The notes below the pieces were generated by a model, which made no database searches, was not told the origin of the DNA, and saw nothing but the letters and a program-made list of their open reading frames with translations. 64,000 bases of DNA from Oceanicola sp. 22II-s10i (GTDB lineage Bacteria > Pseudomonadota > Alphaproteobacteria > Rhodobacterales > Rhodobacteraceae), in assembly GCF_002210105.1 (NCBI RefSeq), contig NZ_AQQU01000002.1:124001-188000 (forward strand). Reading direction: 5' to 3'. The translations under genes and the position numbers were made by a program. The stretch's first letter is position 1. Every line of letters begins with the position of its first letter. This document shows positions 1 through 9,864 of the stretch, piece after piece.

Positions 1-355
1 CTGAGCGCGGTCCGTACATGACCGGTCCGGCCGGGGCCGGGTGCTGCAGAACTGGTGGTGGGACACTCCCCGATCCCTGCGGCTTTCTGGTTATGCTGCC
101 GCTAGGTCTGGCGACTTTATGCTGTCGGATTCGCCCTTGTCACGACGCGCTGCAGCGAGAATCTGCAAAAAATGCAAATCAACGATTGCTTTTTTGATGC
201 AGTCGTCAGGCGCGTGCTATCTACATCAAATCAGAACGAAATTTCTTTCCCGAGAAGGCGGATCGGTCTGTCCTGCCTTGCTCCGGCCCTTTCCCGGCAC
301 CGGATTCGCAGGCTGCCGCCCGGTCTCGCCCCGAGTGTCGACCTACCCGGAAAAT
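1..355. other. intergenic stretch without a recognisable gene
   Basis: I find no convincing gene here. The open frames that cross it are shadows without family signatures. Positions about 160-250 are clearly richer in A/T than the rest of the window, with an A-run at 167-173 and a T-run at 190-195 around a short spacer. That could be promoter or operator DNA for a gene beyond the left edge, but I cannot assign it. Confidence 0.4.
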
Positions 356-390
356 GGAGCGGGCGGACGTCGGCCAGACCCGCCCGCTCC
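356..390 (-). terminator. hairpin terminator after the exported cyclase gene
   Basis: An 11-bp perfect inverted repeat (356-366 with 380-390, 13-nt loop) lies about 15 bp beyond the stop of the minus-strand cyclase gene. Read on the minus strand the stem is followed by ATTTTCC, a short U-tract. Position, stem strength and U-tract together suggest a Rho-independent terminator, although the U-tract is short. Confidence 0.6.
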
Positions 391-405
391 GCCGGTGCCG
401 GTCTT

Positions 406-1374
406 CTAGCGGATCGCCACCGGATTGATGATCATCTGCACCGCGCCACGCACCTTGGCCTGGCCCAGCACGAACATGAATTCCGTCACCCCGTCGGCGG
501 CCATCTCCTCGGTCACCATGTTCTCGAGGATGTAGATGCCGTTCTTGGCCAGCAGGATCTGGTGCACCTCGAAGACACCGACGCCTTCCTCGAAGGGCAC
601 GGCTTCCAGCCCCCAGGTGTCCGCGCCGATGGCGATCACGCCCTTCTCGACGAGGTATTCCGCCCCGGTCTTGCCCAGCCCCGGCTCGACCGAGCCGTAG
701 CGTTTGGCGTCGCGGGTTTCCTCCTTGAGCAGGTCCAGCCAGCCGGAATGGAACAGCACCACGTCGCCGTCTCGGATCTCGACACCCTGCTGCTCTGCCG
801 CGGCGGTGATGTCCTCGCGCGTGTAGGCGGTGCCTTCGTCGAGGATGTCCTTGCCGTAGAACTTGGCCATGTTCAGCAGGACACCGCGGGCGACGATCGG
901 CGGGACCTTCTCGATGCCCAGCTTGGTCATCCCGTCACCCATGACGAAATCCTTGTCGTTGTGGCCGTTGTAGTAAACGTGATCCACCCCGATGTGCCCA
1001 AGCCCGTCGATCTGGCTGCCGATGCCGAGCCAGCCCATGAAGATGTCGTCGTTGTAGGTCGTGTTCGTCGGCCCGAGGCCGGGGCTGTTCACCTGGCCCG
1101 GCTGGAGAATCGCGATCGACATGGACCGCGGCGCAAAGGCGGGCACCGTGTTGTCCAGCGTCAGGCCCAGCGAATAGGTTTTGCCCTCGGTCACCAGCCC
1201 GGCGGCGGCCTTGGCCAGCTCCGGCGTCAGCTTGTTCGCCGCGCCGATTTCGTCATCCGGCCCGTAGGGGCTTTCGGTCCAGCTCATGTCGGCATGGCTG
1301 CCCGCAAGCGCGCCGCCGGTCGACAGGCATAGCGCGGCCAGTCCGGCCAGGGCCGGTTTCATCAACGTTTTCAT
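406..1374 (-). CDS. exported cyclase-family (kynurenine formamidase-like) hydrolase
   Basis: A 322-residue protein of the putative cyclase family (Pfam cyclase, PF04199), which contains metal-dependent amidohydrolases such as kynurenine formamidase. I start it at the internal ATG at 1374 because GGAGG lies at the right distance upstream and because it places a typical Sec signal peptide (KPALAGLAALCLSTGGALA) at the N-terminus. The predicted product is therefore periplasmic, unusual for a family usually found in the cytoplasm. The metal-site region reads SQIDGLGHIG, around residues 120-135, in place of the textbook HxGTHxDxPxH. Substrate unknown. It stands alone with its own terminator. Confidence 0.8.
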   Translation of the reverse strand: MKTLMKPALAGLAALCLSTGGALAGSHADMSWTESPYGPDDEIGAANKLTPELAKAAAGLVTEGKTYSLGLTLDNTVPAFAPRSMSIAILQPGQVNSPGLGPTNTTYNDDIFMGWLGIGSQIDGLGHIGVDHVYYNGHNDKDFVMGDGMTKLGIEKVPPIVARGVLLNMAKFYGKDILDEGTAYTREDITAAAEQQGVEIRDGDVVLFHSGWLDLLKEETRDAKRYGSVEPGLGKTGAEYLVEKGVIAIGADTWGLEAVPFEEGVGVFEVHQILLAKNGIYILENMVTEEMAADGVTEFMFVLGQAKVRGAVQMIINPVAIR

Positions 1375-1591
1375 GCAGTTCCTCCCGTTGTCGTGCGTCT
1401 TGTTGGGCAGGCGCACGATTTTGTGACCTTATGCCGCAGGTTCAGGTTGAGTCACGACGCGGTGCAGCATTCGACGCGCAGGTCGGCACGGGGGCGGATT
1501 CCCGCCTGACTCCGGTCATTCCGTGTGCAACCGGCGACAGGGGGGCATCCGACCGCTTTTCACGGCGTCGGCGCCCGGATAGAACCGGCGC

Positions 1592-2239
1592 ATGCGCATG
1601 CTCCGCCGCCCCGTCCTGACCCTGTGTGCCACGGCGCTGTCGCTGGCGGCCCCCGTGGCGCTTGCGCATCCGCATATCTTCGTCGACACCGCGCTGTCGG
1701 TCCGGGTCGATGCCTCCGGCCTGCCGGTCGGCATCGAGGTGACGTGGAAATACGACGAGCTCTACTCGCTGCTGATCTTCGAGGACATGGGCCTCGACCC
1801 CGATTACGACGGCGTTCTGACCGCGCCGGAACTGGCCGAGATCCAGCGCTTCGACATGCACTGGATCGAAGGGTTCGAGGGCGATCTCTATGCCTCGGGT
1901 TCGGATGGCCGTCTGGCTTTCGGCCCGCCCGAACCCATCTCCACGACGGTCGACGGCGGGCGGATCGAAACCCGTCATTTCCGCCCCTTCGCCGCGACCG
2001 CCCCGCGCGAGTTGTCGATCCGGGCCTACGATCCGACCTTTTACACCGCCTATGACCTGACCGGGGGCGTCCATGCGCCCGCCGGCTGCACCGTGGCCAT
2101 CGAAAAGGCCGATGTGGAGGCCGCGCAGGCGCGTCTGGCGAAGGAACTCGGCTCCGAAGCCGCCGATACCGACGATTTCCCCGAGGTGGGGGATGCCTTT
2201 GCCGATACCGTCACACTGACCTGCGAGGCGGGGTCATGA
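1592..2239 (+). CDS. DUF1007 family periplasmic protein
   Basis: 215 residues with a Sec signal peptide ending near residue 25 (PVALA). The mature chain begins with the HPHIFVD signature of DUF1007, periplasmic partners of NicO/HupE-type metal transporters. DPDYDG, near residue 70, looks like an EF-hand loop. The stop overlaps the start of the NicO transporter by ATGA, so the pair is translationally coupled. Likely role: periplasmic metal delivery (Zn, Ni or Co) to or from the partner permease. The metal itself cannot be read from sequence. DUF1007-NicO pairing is common in proteobacteria. Confidence 0.82.
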   Translation: MRMLRRPVLTLCATALSLAAPVALAHPHIFVDTALSVRVDASGLPVGIEVTWKYDELYSLLIFEDMGLDPDYDGVLTAPELAEIQRFDMHWIEGFEGDLYASGSDGRLAFGPPEPISTTVDGGRIETRHFRPFAATAPRELSIRAYDPTFYTAYDLTGGVHAPAGCTVAIEKADVEAAQARLAKELGSEAADTDDFPEVGDAFADTVTLTCEAGS

Positions 2240-3201
2240 GCGATCACGCGCATCATCCCGCGCGCGCGGCCGGCCCCGGCGCGGTGCTGGCCGTCCTGCC
2301 GCTGCTGCTGGTCGCCGGTGCGGCGGTCTGGCTCTTCGGCTTCGGCGGCATGGCCCGCCTGTCGGTCTGGGCGGCCGAGGGCCAGCGCGAGGTGCAGAAC
2401 GCCATGGCGGGCGGGCTGCGCGGGCTGAAGGCGGGGCAGGCGGGCGCGCTGTCGGCGCTGCTTGGCCTGTGCTTCGCCTACGGGTTCTTCCACGCGGCGG
2501 GGCCGGGCCATGGCAAAGTGCTGGTCGGCGGCATGGGTCTGGCCGGGCGCGGCACCGCGCTGCGGCTGGCGGTGCTGGCGCTGCTGTCCAGCCTCGGGCA
2601 GGGGCTGAGCGCGGTGCTGCTGGTCTGGCTTGGCTTCTGGCTGTTCGGCCTGACCCGGACCGAGATGACGGACGCCGCCGAGACGATGTTCGCCCCCGCC
2701 TCGTGGGGTGCGATCGCGCTGATCGGTCTGTGGCTGGTGCTGCGCGCGACCCGGCGGCTGTGGCGGCTGGCGCGTCCGGTGGCGCGGGGCCACGACCACG
2801 CGCATCATCATCACCACGACGACGCCGACTGCGACTGCGGCCACCGCCACGGACCGACGGCGGAGGAGGCCGCGCGGATTACCAGCCTGCGCGAAGGCGC
2901 GGCGCTGATCGCGGCCATCGCCATCCGCCCCTGCACCGGCGCGCTGTTCCTGCTGGTCATCACCCGCGGGATGGACATCTTTCCCGTCGGCATCGCGGGC
3001 ACGATGGCGATGTCGCTGGGCACCGCGAGCGTGACGGTCGTCGTCGCCGTGCTGGCGGTCCTGCTGCGCGGTGCGGCGCTCGGTCGGTTCGGGCAGGCCG
3101 GTTCGGGCCGGGGCATCGCCCGCGCGGGCGCGCTGATCGAGGCGGGCGCGGGCCTGCTGATCGCCACCGTCGCCCTGTCGCTGCTGCTGCCGCTGGTCTG
3201 A
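2236..3201 (+). CDS. NicO/RcnA-type nickel/cobalt (or zinc) transporter
   Basis: 321-residue integral membrane protein with about seven hydrophobic segments. Family marks are [10 protein letters not shown] near residue 90 and [10 protein letters not shown] near 230, typical of NicO/RcnA transporters. Between the second and third segment groups is a His/Asp/Cys-rich loop (about 185-210, [19 protein letters not shown]), a likely metal-binding buffer. It is coupled to the upstream DUF1007 gene by a 4-bp overlap. Direction of transport is not certain: RcnA exports Ni/Co, while DUF1007-linked members have been proposed to import. No cobalamin riboswitch is visible upstream. Confidence 0.85.
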   Translation: MSDHAHHPARAAGPGAVLAVLPLLLVAGAAVWLFGFGGMARLSVWAAEGQREVQNAMAGGLRGLKAGQAGALSALLGLCFAYGFFHAAGPGHGKVLVGGMGLAGRGTALRLAVLALLSSLGQGLSAVLLVWLGFWLFGLTRTEMTDAAETMFAPASWGAIALIGLWLVLRATRRLWRLARPVARGHDHAHHHHHDDADCDCGHRHGPTAEEAARITSLREGAALIAAIAIRPCTGALFLLVITRGMDIFPVGIAGTMAMSLGTASVTVVVAVLAVLLRGAALGRFGQAGSGRGIARAGALIEAGAGLLIATVALSLLLPLV

Positions 3202-3285
3202 CGCGCAGAGCGGCGCGCGATCTGTGCGCCCAGGCGTAGCGCGGGCGATCTTGCCGCGGGCGCGGGCCGACAGTAATGGCCGGGC

Positions 3286-4650
3286 ATGACCAATTTTTCA
3301 GCATATCGCACACACGCCCGCGCGATCCTGTCGCTGGGCCTGCCGCTGGTCGGCAGCCAGATCGCGCAGGTCGGCGTGCAGGTCGTCGATACGATCATGC
3401 TGGGCTGGTACGACGTCGAGGCGCTGGCGGGTGTCGTGCTGGGCTCGACCCTGTTCTTCATCCTGTTCATCGCGGGCTGCGGTTTCGCCTGGGCTGTAAC
3501 GCCGCTGGTGGCCGAGGCCGAGGGCCGTGGCGACACCACCACCGCGCGCCGGATGACCCGGATGAGCCTGTGGCTGACCATCCTCTATGCGCTGGCGGTC
3601 CTGCCGGTGCTGCTGATGGCGGAACAGGTGATGCTGCTGCTGGGGCAGAACCCCAAGCTGGCCGCGATGGCGGGCGACTACCTGGCCATCTACGGCTGGG
3701 GCATCTTTCCGGCGCTCGGCGTCATGGTGCTGAAGAGCTTCCTGTCGGCGCTGGAGCGGACGCGGGTGGTGTTCTGGATCACGCTGCTGGCGGTCGGGGT
3801 GAACGCGCTCGGCAACCACGTCTTCATCTTCGGCAACTACGGCGTGCCCGAACTCGGCGTGCGCGGCGCAGCGATCTCGTCGATCATCGTACAGGTCGTG
3901 TCGCTTGGCGGGCTGGTGCTCTACATCCAGCGGACCCTGCCCGAGCAGGAGCTGTTCCGCCGTTTCTGGCGCGCCGACTGGGAGGCGTTCGGCACCATCT
4001 TCCGTCTCGGCTGGCCGATCGGGCTGACGACGCTGTCCGAGGTCGGACTGTTCGCCGCCTCGGCCCTGATGATGGGCTGGATCGGGACCTTGCCGCTGGC
4101 CGCGCACGGGATCGCCATCCAGATCGTCTCGCTGACCTTCATGGTGCATCTGGGGCTGGCGAATACCGCCACGATCCGCGCGGGGCGGGCCATCGGACGC
4201 GGCGACCGCCAAGGGCTGCGTGACGGGGCGGTGGCGGCGGTCATGCTGTCCGGGGTCTTCGCGCTGGTGACGGTGGCCTTCTTCCTCGCCATTCCAGGGT
4301 GGTTGATCGGCCTGTTCGTCGACCCCAATGACCCGGTCCGGGACGAGGTGATCGCGGCGGGCCGTTACCTGCTGGTGGCGGGGGCACTGTTCCAGACAGC
4401 GGATGCGGCGCAGGTCATGGCGCTCGGCCTGCTGCGCGGGGCCAAGGACACGCGGGTGCCGATGGTGCTGGCGGCGGTCAGCTACTGGGTGATCGGGCTG
4501 CCCTGCGGCTATCTGCTGGCATTCGTGGCCGGTTGGGGCGGGGTCGGGCTGTGGCTGGGGCTGGCCGCCGGGCTGGGGGCGGCGGGGGTCACGATGATGA
4601 TCCGGTTCTGGCGGCACGTGCTGCCGCGGGCGATCCCGGACGCGGTCTGA
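3286..4650 (+). CDS. MATE family efflux transporter (NorM-like)
   Basis: 454 residues with twelve predicted membrane segments in two MatE repeats. The N-terminus carries the typical GLPLVGSQIAQVGVQVVDT, followed by the MLGW motif of NorM-type pumps. These are inner-membrane Na+ or H+ antiporters exporting cationic drugs, dyes and metabolites. Length fits the family. It is a single-gene unit, convergent with the operon that follows on the minus strand, 6 bp away. Substrate cannot be inferred. Confidence 0.9.
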   Translation: MTNFSAYRTHARAILSLGLPLVGSQIAQVGVQVVDTIMLGWYDVEALAGVVLGSTLFFILFIAGCGFAWAVTPLVAEAEGRGDTTTARRMTRMSLWLTILYALAVLPVLLMAEQVMLLLGQNPKLAAMAGDYLAIYGWGIFPALGVMVLKSFLSALERTRVVFWITLLAVGVNALGNHVFIFGNYGVPELGVRGAAISSIIVQVVSLGGLVLYIQRTLPEQELFRRFWRADWEAFGTIFRLGWPIGLTTLSEVGLFAASALMMGWIGTLPLAAHGIAIQIVSLTFMVHLGLANTATIRAGRAIGRGDRQGLRDGAVAAVMLSGVFALVTVAFFLAIPGWLIGLFVDPNDPVRDEVIAAGRYLLVAGALFQTADAAQVMALGLLRGAKDTRVPMVLAAVSYWVIGLPCGYLLAFVAGWGGVGLWLGLAAGLGAAGVTMMIRFWRHVLPRAIPDAV

Positions 4651-4656
4651 GCCGTC

Positions 4657-5070
4657 TCAGGCCATCCCGCGTTCGCGCATCATCCGCTCGGCCTTCTTGC
4701 GCACCAGTACGGTCCGCAGGTCGTGCATCGCCAGCAGCAGAGCGTCCTCGACCAGTTCCAGCTGTTCCTCGGTCGCCCGCGCCTGCGCCCAGTGGGCGGT
4801 GGTGTTCAGGTGATCCACGGTGCGCAGGATGTCGTCGATGTCCCGCTCGGCCAGCAGCAGGATGCGTTCCTGCATCCATTCCTTGATCGCCGTCACGTCC
4901 TCGTCCGACAGCGCGCGGTCGCCGTTCGGCTTGATCTCGCCGTTGCGGATGTTGACGGTGGCGATCTGCTCCATCTCGATCCGGCGCATGCGATCGGCGG
5001 CCTCGACCCGGAACACCAGCGCGCCGTTGTCGCGGACGCGGAAGAAATACGGAGGGAGTTCGGTGCTCAT
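4657..5070 (-). CDS. conserved hypothetical cytoplasmic protein
   Basis: 137 residues, no signal peptide or membrane segment, mostly charged helices (many Glu/Asp/Arg). I do not recognise a family. Its start overlaps the stop of the VOC gene by 4 bp (ATGA), and that gene follows the aminotransferase at 4 bp, so all three probably share one transcript. The compact helical C-terminal half could be a small all-alpha domain. Confidence 0.7.
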   Translation of the reverse strand: MSTELPPYFFRVRDNGALVFRVEAADRMRRIEMEQIATVNIRNGEIKPNGDRALSDEDVTAIKEWMQERILLLAERDIDDILRTVDHLNTTAHWAQARATEEQLELVEDALLLAMHDLRTVLVRKKAERMMRERGMA

Positions 5071-5477
5071 GGCGTCTCCTGCTCAAGGCTCGTTTCGTCG
5101 ATGCAGCGCCAGAGGCTGCCGTCCTCGTCCACCAGCGCGAACATGCGCGGTGCGCGCGCACCGGGGCGGAAGATGCCAGTCAGTCGGGGGATCGAGGTCG
5201 TGTCCTCCGGCAGTCCCGCCGCCCGGAACGTCTCGTAGAGCGCTTCGAGGTCGCGGGTCCGCAGGCAGGCCGAGAACCAGCTTGTCCGCTTGTCCACCTC
5301 GGGATGGGGAAAGAACTCCACCGAGGTCGCGCCGAGCGTCAGGATCATCCAGCCCTCGTCCTTGAAGGCGGTGGCGAAACCGAGCCGCCCGTAGAACGCC
5401 TCGGTCGCGTCGAAGTCGCGTGCGGGCAGGTTCGCCGTGATGCGCAGATCGCTGTCGCTCTTGCCGCCCCCGGTCAC
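5067..5477 (-). CDS. VOC superfamily protein (glyoxalase/bleomycin-resistance fold)
   Basis: 136 residues beginning at a GTG. The pattern NLPARDFDATEAFYGRLGF at the N-terminus and FALVDEDGSLWRCID near the C-terminus is that of bleomycin-resistance-like VOC proteins, which form dimers that bind small hydrophobic or metal-chelated ligands. The metal ligands expected of true glyoxalases are not clearly present, so a binding or resistance role is more likely than a lyase. It sits 4 bp behind the aminotransferase gene and overlaps the next gene by 4 bp. Confidence 0.78.
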   Translation of the reverse strand: MTGGGKSDSDLRITANLPARDFDATEAFYGRLGFATAFKDEGWMILTLGATSVEFFPHPEVDKRTSWFSACLRTRDLEALYETFRAAGLPEDTTSIPRLTGIFRPGARAPRMFALVDEDGSLWRCIDETSLEQETP

Positions 5478-5481
5478 CGGA

Positions 5482-6720
<1,239 letters not shown>

Positions 6721-6772
6721 TCATAGATAGAGGGTCAGGGCCGTTCAAGCGCGAACGGCGGAAAGGGCAGAG

Positions 6773-7168
6773 ATGACCGACGAAATGGACGCAGGCTGGT
6801 TCGATCCCGAGACCTCGACGTTCGGGGACCGCATCGCCGGCGCGCGTGAAGCGGCGGGGCTGAGCCAGAGCGAACTGTCGCGGCGGCTGGGGATCAGGCT
6901 GACCACCCTGCGGGGCTGGGAAGACGACCTGAACGAACCGCGCGCGAACAAGCTGCAGATGATGGCAGGGCTGCTGAACGTCTCGCTCACATGGCTGCTG
7001 ACGGGCGAGGGCGACGGGGTCACCGGCTTTGCCGCCGAACCCGAGGACAGGGAGGTCGCCGCCATCCTGACCGAGATGCGGGACATGCGCGGGCAGATGA
7101 CCCAGATGGCCGAGAAGATCGGGCGGCTGGAAAAGCGCCTGCGCCGCGCGGTGCGGGAAGAGGCATGA
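6773..7168 (+). CDS. XRE-family helix-turn-helix regulator
   Basis: 131 residues. An HTH_3 domain spans about 18-75 (AREAAGLSQSELSRRLGI, then LRGWEDDLNEPRANKL). The C-terminal part (about 88-131) is strongly charged and probably a coiled coil for dimerisation. The stop overlaps the sdhE start by ATGA, so the two are co-translated. It is divergent from the aminotransferase gene, with 88 bp between starts, and could regulate it or itself. No inducer domain is present. Confidence 0.85.
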   Translation: MTDEMDAGWFDPETSTFGDRIAGAREAAGLSQSELSRRLGIRLTTLRGWEDDLNEPRANKLQMMAGLLNVSLTWLLTGEGDGVTGFAAEPEDREVAAILTEMRDMRGQMTQMAEKIGRLEKRLRRAVREEA

Positions 7169-7425
7169 GCGAGACGCCCGAGGACCGGATCAAGCGGCTG
7201 CGGATGCGGTCGATGCGGCGCGGGATCAAGGAGATGGACATTCTCCTGACCCGCTACGCGGATGCCGAACTGGCCGGGTTGTCCGCGGCCGAACTCGATC
7301 TCTACGACGCGCTGTTGTGGGAAAACGATCAGGACCTGCTGATCTGGGTGACGGGCCAGCAGCCCGCGCCGGATCGCTATGCGGGCATGATCGCCCATAT
7401 CGCGCGGGTCGCCACGCCCGGCTGA
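7165..7425 (+). CDS. sdhE: succinate dehydrogenase assembly factor SdhE (Sdh5 family)
   Basis: 86 residues. SdhE proteins help attach FAD covalently to SdhA. The conserved RGxxE motif needed for flavinylation is R19-G-I-K-E23, and the five-helix pattern RRGIKEMD ... YDALLWENDQDLLIWV is diagnostic. I set the start at ATG 7165, which overlaps the stop of the XRE gene (ATGA) and gives the usual family length. It is not next to sdh genes here. Confidence 0.93.
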   Translation: MSETPEDRIKRLRMRSMRRGIKEMDILLTRYADAELAGLSAAELDLYDALLWENDQDLLIWVTGQQPAPDRYAGMIAHIARVATPG

Positions 7426-7435
7426 GGCCGGGCGT

Positions 7436-8665
7436 TCAGTCGACCGGGCGCAGACGCAGGGCGGCATAGACCACCAGTGCCGCGCAGACCGCCGTGGCCA
7501 GCACGTAGGGCGCGTGCAGCGCCGCGTCGCGGCCCAGCGACGGCTCCACCACCGTCACCAGCGCCCCGGCGCCAAGCGCGCCGAAGGGCATCGCCCCCCA
7601 GCCGAAGAACCGGTAGGCCGAATTCACCCGGCCCAGCAGGTCGTCCGGGATCAGCCGCTGCCGATAGCTGACCGTCACCACATTCCACAGCATCCCCGCC
7701 GCCGCCTCCAGCGCCAGCGACAGGGCCACCAGCGGCAGGCCGGAGAAGAAGCCGATCAGCGCATTCGACAGGGTGAAGACCGCCAGCGCCGCCAGCAGGC
7801 TGCGCCGCATCCCGATCCGGCGCGACAGGGCGGGCGCGACGAGGCCGCCCAGAACCCCGCCGACCGCGCCGAAGGTCAGCAGCAGGCCATAGGACGAGGC
7901 CGACAGCTCCAGGACCTCCTGCGCGTAGAGGACGAGGATCGTCATCCCGCCGGTGAAGACCGCGTTGATCGCGCCCAGCATCACCGCCAGCCGCAGGATC
8001 GTCGCGTGCCGCATCATCCAGCCCAGACCCTCGCGCAGGGCGGGCCAGAAGCGGGCGTGGGCGACCACGCGGCGCGGGGGCAGGGCGATCAGCCAGATCA
8101 TCGCCGCGGTCAGGGCGTATATCCCGGCGTCGAGGCCGAAGGGCAGGGCGATCCCCGCCGCGATCAGCAGCCCGGCCAGCGGCGGGCCGATGAACTGGCC
8201 GGTGACCTGCTCGGCGCTCCACATCTGGCCGTTGGCATCCTCCAGATCGTCCTTGGGGACGATCGAGGGCAGCACCGTCTGCGCCGCGTTGTCCCGGATC
8301 ACCTCTGCGGTGCCCAGCAGGAAGGCGATCAGCGCCAGCGGCAGCACGGCGGCGGGCCCGCCCGACGTGCCGCCCAGCACCATCCCGAGGGTGCAGAGCA
8401 TCAGCCCCGCCCGCGCGATGTCGGCCCGGATCATCAGCACCCGGCGGTCGGCCCGGTCGGTCCAGACCCCGGCGGGCAGAGCGAACAGGAACCACGGCAG
8501 CCGTTGCGCCATCGCCACCGCCGAGATCAGCAGCGGACTGTCCGTCAGCAGCGTCGCCAGCCACGGGATCGCGACCATGGCGATCCCGTCGCCGAGGTTC
8601 GACAGGCTGGCCGCCCCGAACATGAGGCGAAAGTCACGGTTGGTCCGCAAAAGCCCTGCGCGCAC
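7436..8665 (-). CDS. MFS transporter (EntS/MFS_3-like exporter)
   Basis: 409 residues, about 12 membrane helices. The N-terminus NRDFRLMFGAASLSNLGDGI and the WTDRADRR loop between helices 2 and 3 are characteristic of the enterobactin-exporter-like or macrolide-efflux (MFS_3) subgroup. Likely a proton-driven exporter of a small molecule. It ends 10 bp from the convergent sdhE gene. Substrate unknown. Confidence 0.85.
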   Translation of the reverse strand: MRAGLLRTNRDFRLMFGAASLSNLGDGIAMVAIPWLATLLTDSPLLISAVAMAQRLPWFLFALPAGVWTDRADRRVLMIRADIARAGLMLCTLGMVLGGTSGGPAAVLPLALIAFLLGTAEVIRDNAAQTVLPSIVPKDDLEDANGQMWSAEQVTGQFIGPPLAGLLIAAGIALPFGLDAGIYALTAAMIWLIALPPRRVVAHARFWPALREGLGWMMRHATILRLAVMLGAINAVFTGGMTILVLYAQEVLELSASSYGLLLTFGAVGGVLGGLVAPALSRRIGMRRSLLAALAVFTLSNALIGFFSGLPLVALSLALEAAAGMLWNVVTVSYRQRLIPDDLLGRVNSAYRFFGWGAMPFGALGAGALVTVVEPSLGRDAALHAPYVLATAVCAALVVYAALRLRPVD

Positions 8666-8755
8666 GATCCTGTTCCTTGCCTGCCGCCCCGCGGGGGCCG
8701 TAAATCGCCGTTCACGCTATGCGGCGCCCGTCAGGGCCACAACCGGAAACGCCCG

Positions 8756-9229
8756 ATGCACGAAACCCTGCGCTTTGCCCGCCTGACCGAGGTCGCCCCG
8801 GCGGACCTCGCGGCGCATATGTCCGACGCCCGGACCGTCGCCCACATGCCGCTCGCCTCCGGTGTATGGGACGCGGCACGCTGCACCGCCTTCGTCGCGA
8901 TGAAAGAGGCGACATGGGCCCGCGACGGGCTGGGTCACTGGGCCTTCTTCGACGGTGCGGACTACCTCGGATGGGGCGGATTCCAGAAGGAGGGGGCAGA
9001 GTGGGACTATGGCCTTGTCCTGCGCCCCGGCCGGTTCGGAGCGGGCCAGCGGATCACCCGGCGGGCGCTGGATTTCGCGCGCTCCGACCCGCGCATCCCC
9101 TACGTGACCTTCCTGCTGCCGCCGTCCCGCCGCAACCTCGGCGCGCTGGCCCGGCTGGGGGCGCGACAGGTCGGGACCGTCGACTATGACGGCGCGACTT
9201 TCCTGAAATTCCGGCTCGACACCGACTGA
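8756..9229 (+). CDS. GNAT family N-acetyltransferase
   Basis: 157 residues with the GNAT fold of RimJ/RimL-like acyltransferases: GHWAFFDGADYLGWGGF as the beta-2/beta-3 hairpin, LVLRPGRFGAGQRITRRAL as the acetyl-CoA loop (motif A) near residues 90-110, and a C-terminal NLGALARLGARQVG segment. Acceptor substrate unknown. I take the ATG at 8756; the same frame stays open far upstream, but only as the antisense of the MFS gene. Divergent from that gene. Confidence 0.82.
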   Translation: MHETLRFARLTEVAPADLAAHMSDARTVAHMPLASGVWDAARCTAFVAMKEATWARDGLGHWAFFDGADYLGWGGFQKEGAEWDYGLVLRPGRFGAGQRITRRALDFARSDPRIPYVTFLLPPSRRNLGALARLGARQVGTVDYDGATFLKFRLDTD

Positions 9230-9323
9230 CCGCCACGCAACGCGCGGAGGCTTCACGCTTTTAACGGAAATTTGGGACTTGTCGGCGATTGTCCCGCCCG
9301 AGCAGTATCGGACGGAGACAGGT

Positions 9324-9824
9324 ATGACCATTCATGACGCGGCGGCGCCACTCGGCCAGCGCTCTGGCTACATGGCCACATATCTCGACAGTCTGGCACT
9401 GGTGGAACGGCTGCACCGGCTGCTTCTGGACGTCATCAAGGATGAATTCGAACGGGTCGGCGTGCTGGACATCAACGCGGTCCAGGCGCTGCTGCTGTTC
9501 AACATCGGCGACAACGAGGTGACGGCGGGCGAGCTGAAATCGCGCGGTTACTACCAGGGCTCGAACGTCAGCTACAACCTGAAGAAGCTGGTCGAAATGG
9601 GCTACATGCACCACCAGCGGTGCGAGATCGACCGCCGTTCGGTCCGCGTCCGGCTGACCACGCGGGGCCGCGAAATCCGCGATCTGGTCACCGCGCTCTT
9701 TGCCCGCCACGCCGAGGGGATGGAGGAACGCGGCGTCGTCAGCCTGTCGGCACTGGACGAGGTGACGACGACGCTCAAACGGGTGGAACGGTTCTGGACC
9801 GACCAGATCCGCTACATCTACTGA
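9324..9824 (+). CDS. MarR-type winged-helix regulator, LdtR-like
   Basis: 166 residues. A MarR-like winged helix occupies roughly 55-130, with a recognition region LKSRGYYQGSNVSYNLKKL and the wing DRRSVRVRLT. The N-terminal YLDSLALVERLHRLLLDVIK helix and the SNVSYN recognition helix match the alphaproteobacterial LdtR group, which controls L,D-transpeptidase and envelope genes. ATG 9324 is preceded by GGAGA. No target gene lies next to it, so the role is by family only. An upstream TTG at 9279 is possible but less likely. Confidence 0.8.
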   Translation: MTIHDAAAPLGQRSGYMATYLDSLALVERLHRLLLDVIKDEFERVGVLDINAVQALLLFNIGDNEVTAGELKSRGYYQGSNVSYNLKKLVEMGYMHHQRCEIDRRSVRVRLTTRGREIRDLVTALFARHAEGMEERGVVSLSALDEVTTTLKRVERFWTDQIRYIY

Positions 9825-9864
9825 AACCGGGTGCCGGTGCGCCCTGACGGCCTGCGCGGATGCG

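Noticed and set aside
1375-1591. Cobalamin or NiCo riboswitch upstream of the DUF1007-NicO pair
   Set aside because: I looked for the conserved boxes and found none.
7514-8755. 571-residue plus-strand open frame covering the MFS gene
   Set aside because: Only its last 157 codons (8756-9229) encode a recognisable GNAT protein; the upstream part is the antisense of the MFS transporter and is Gln/Arg-rich low complexity.
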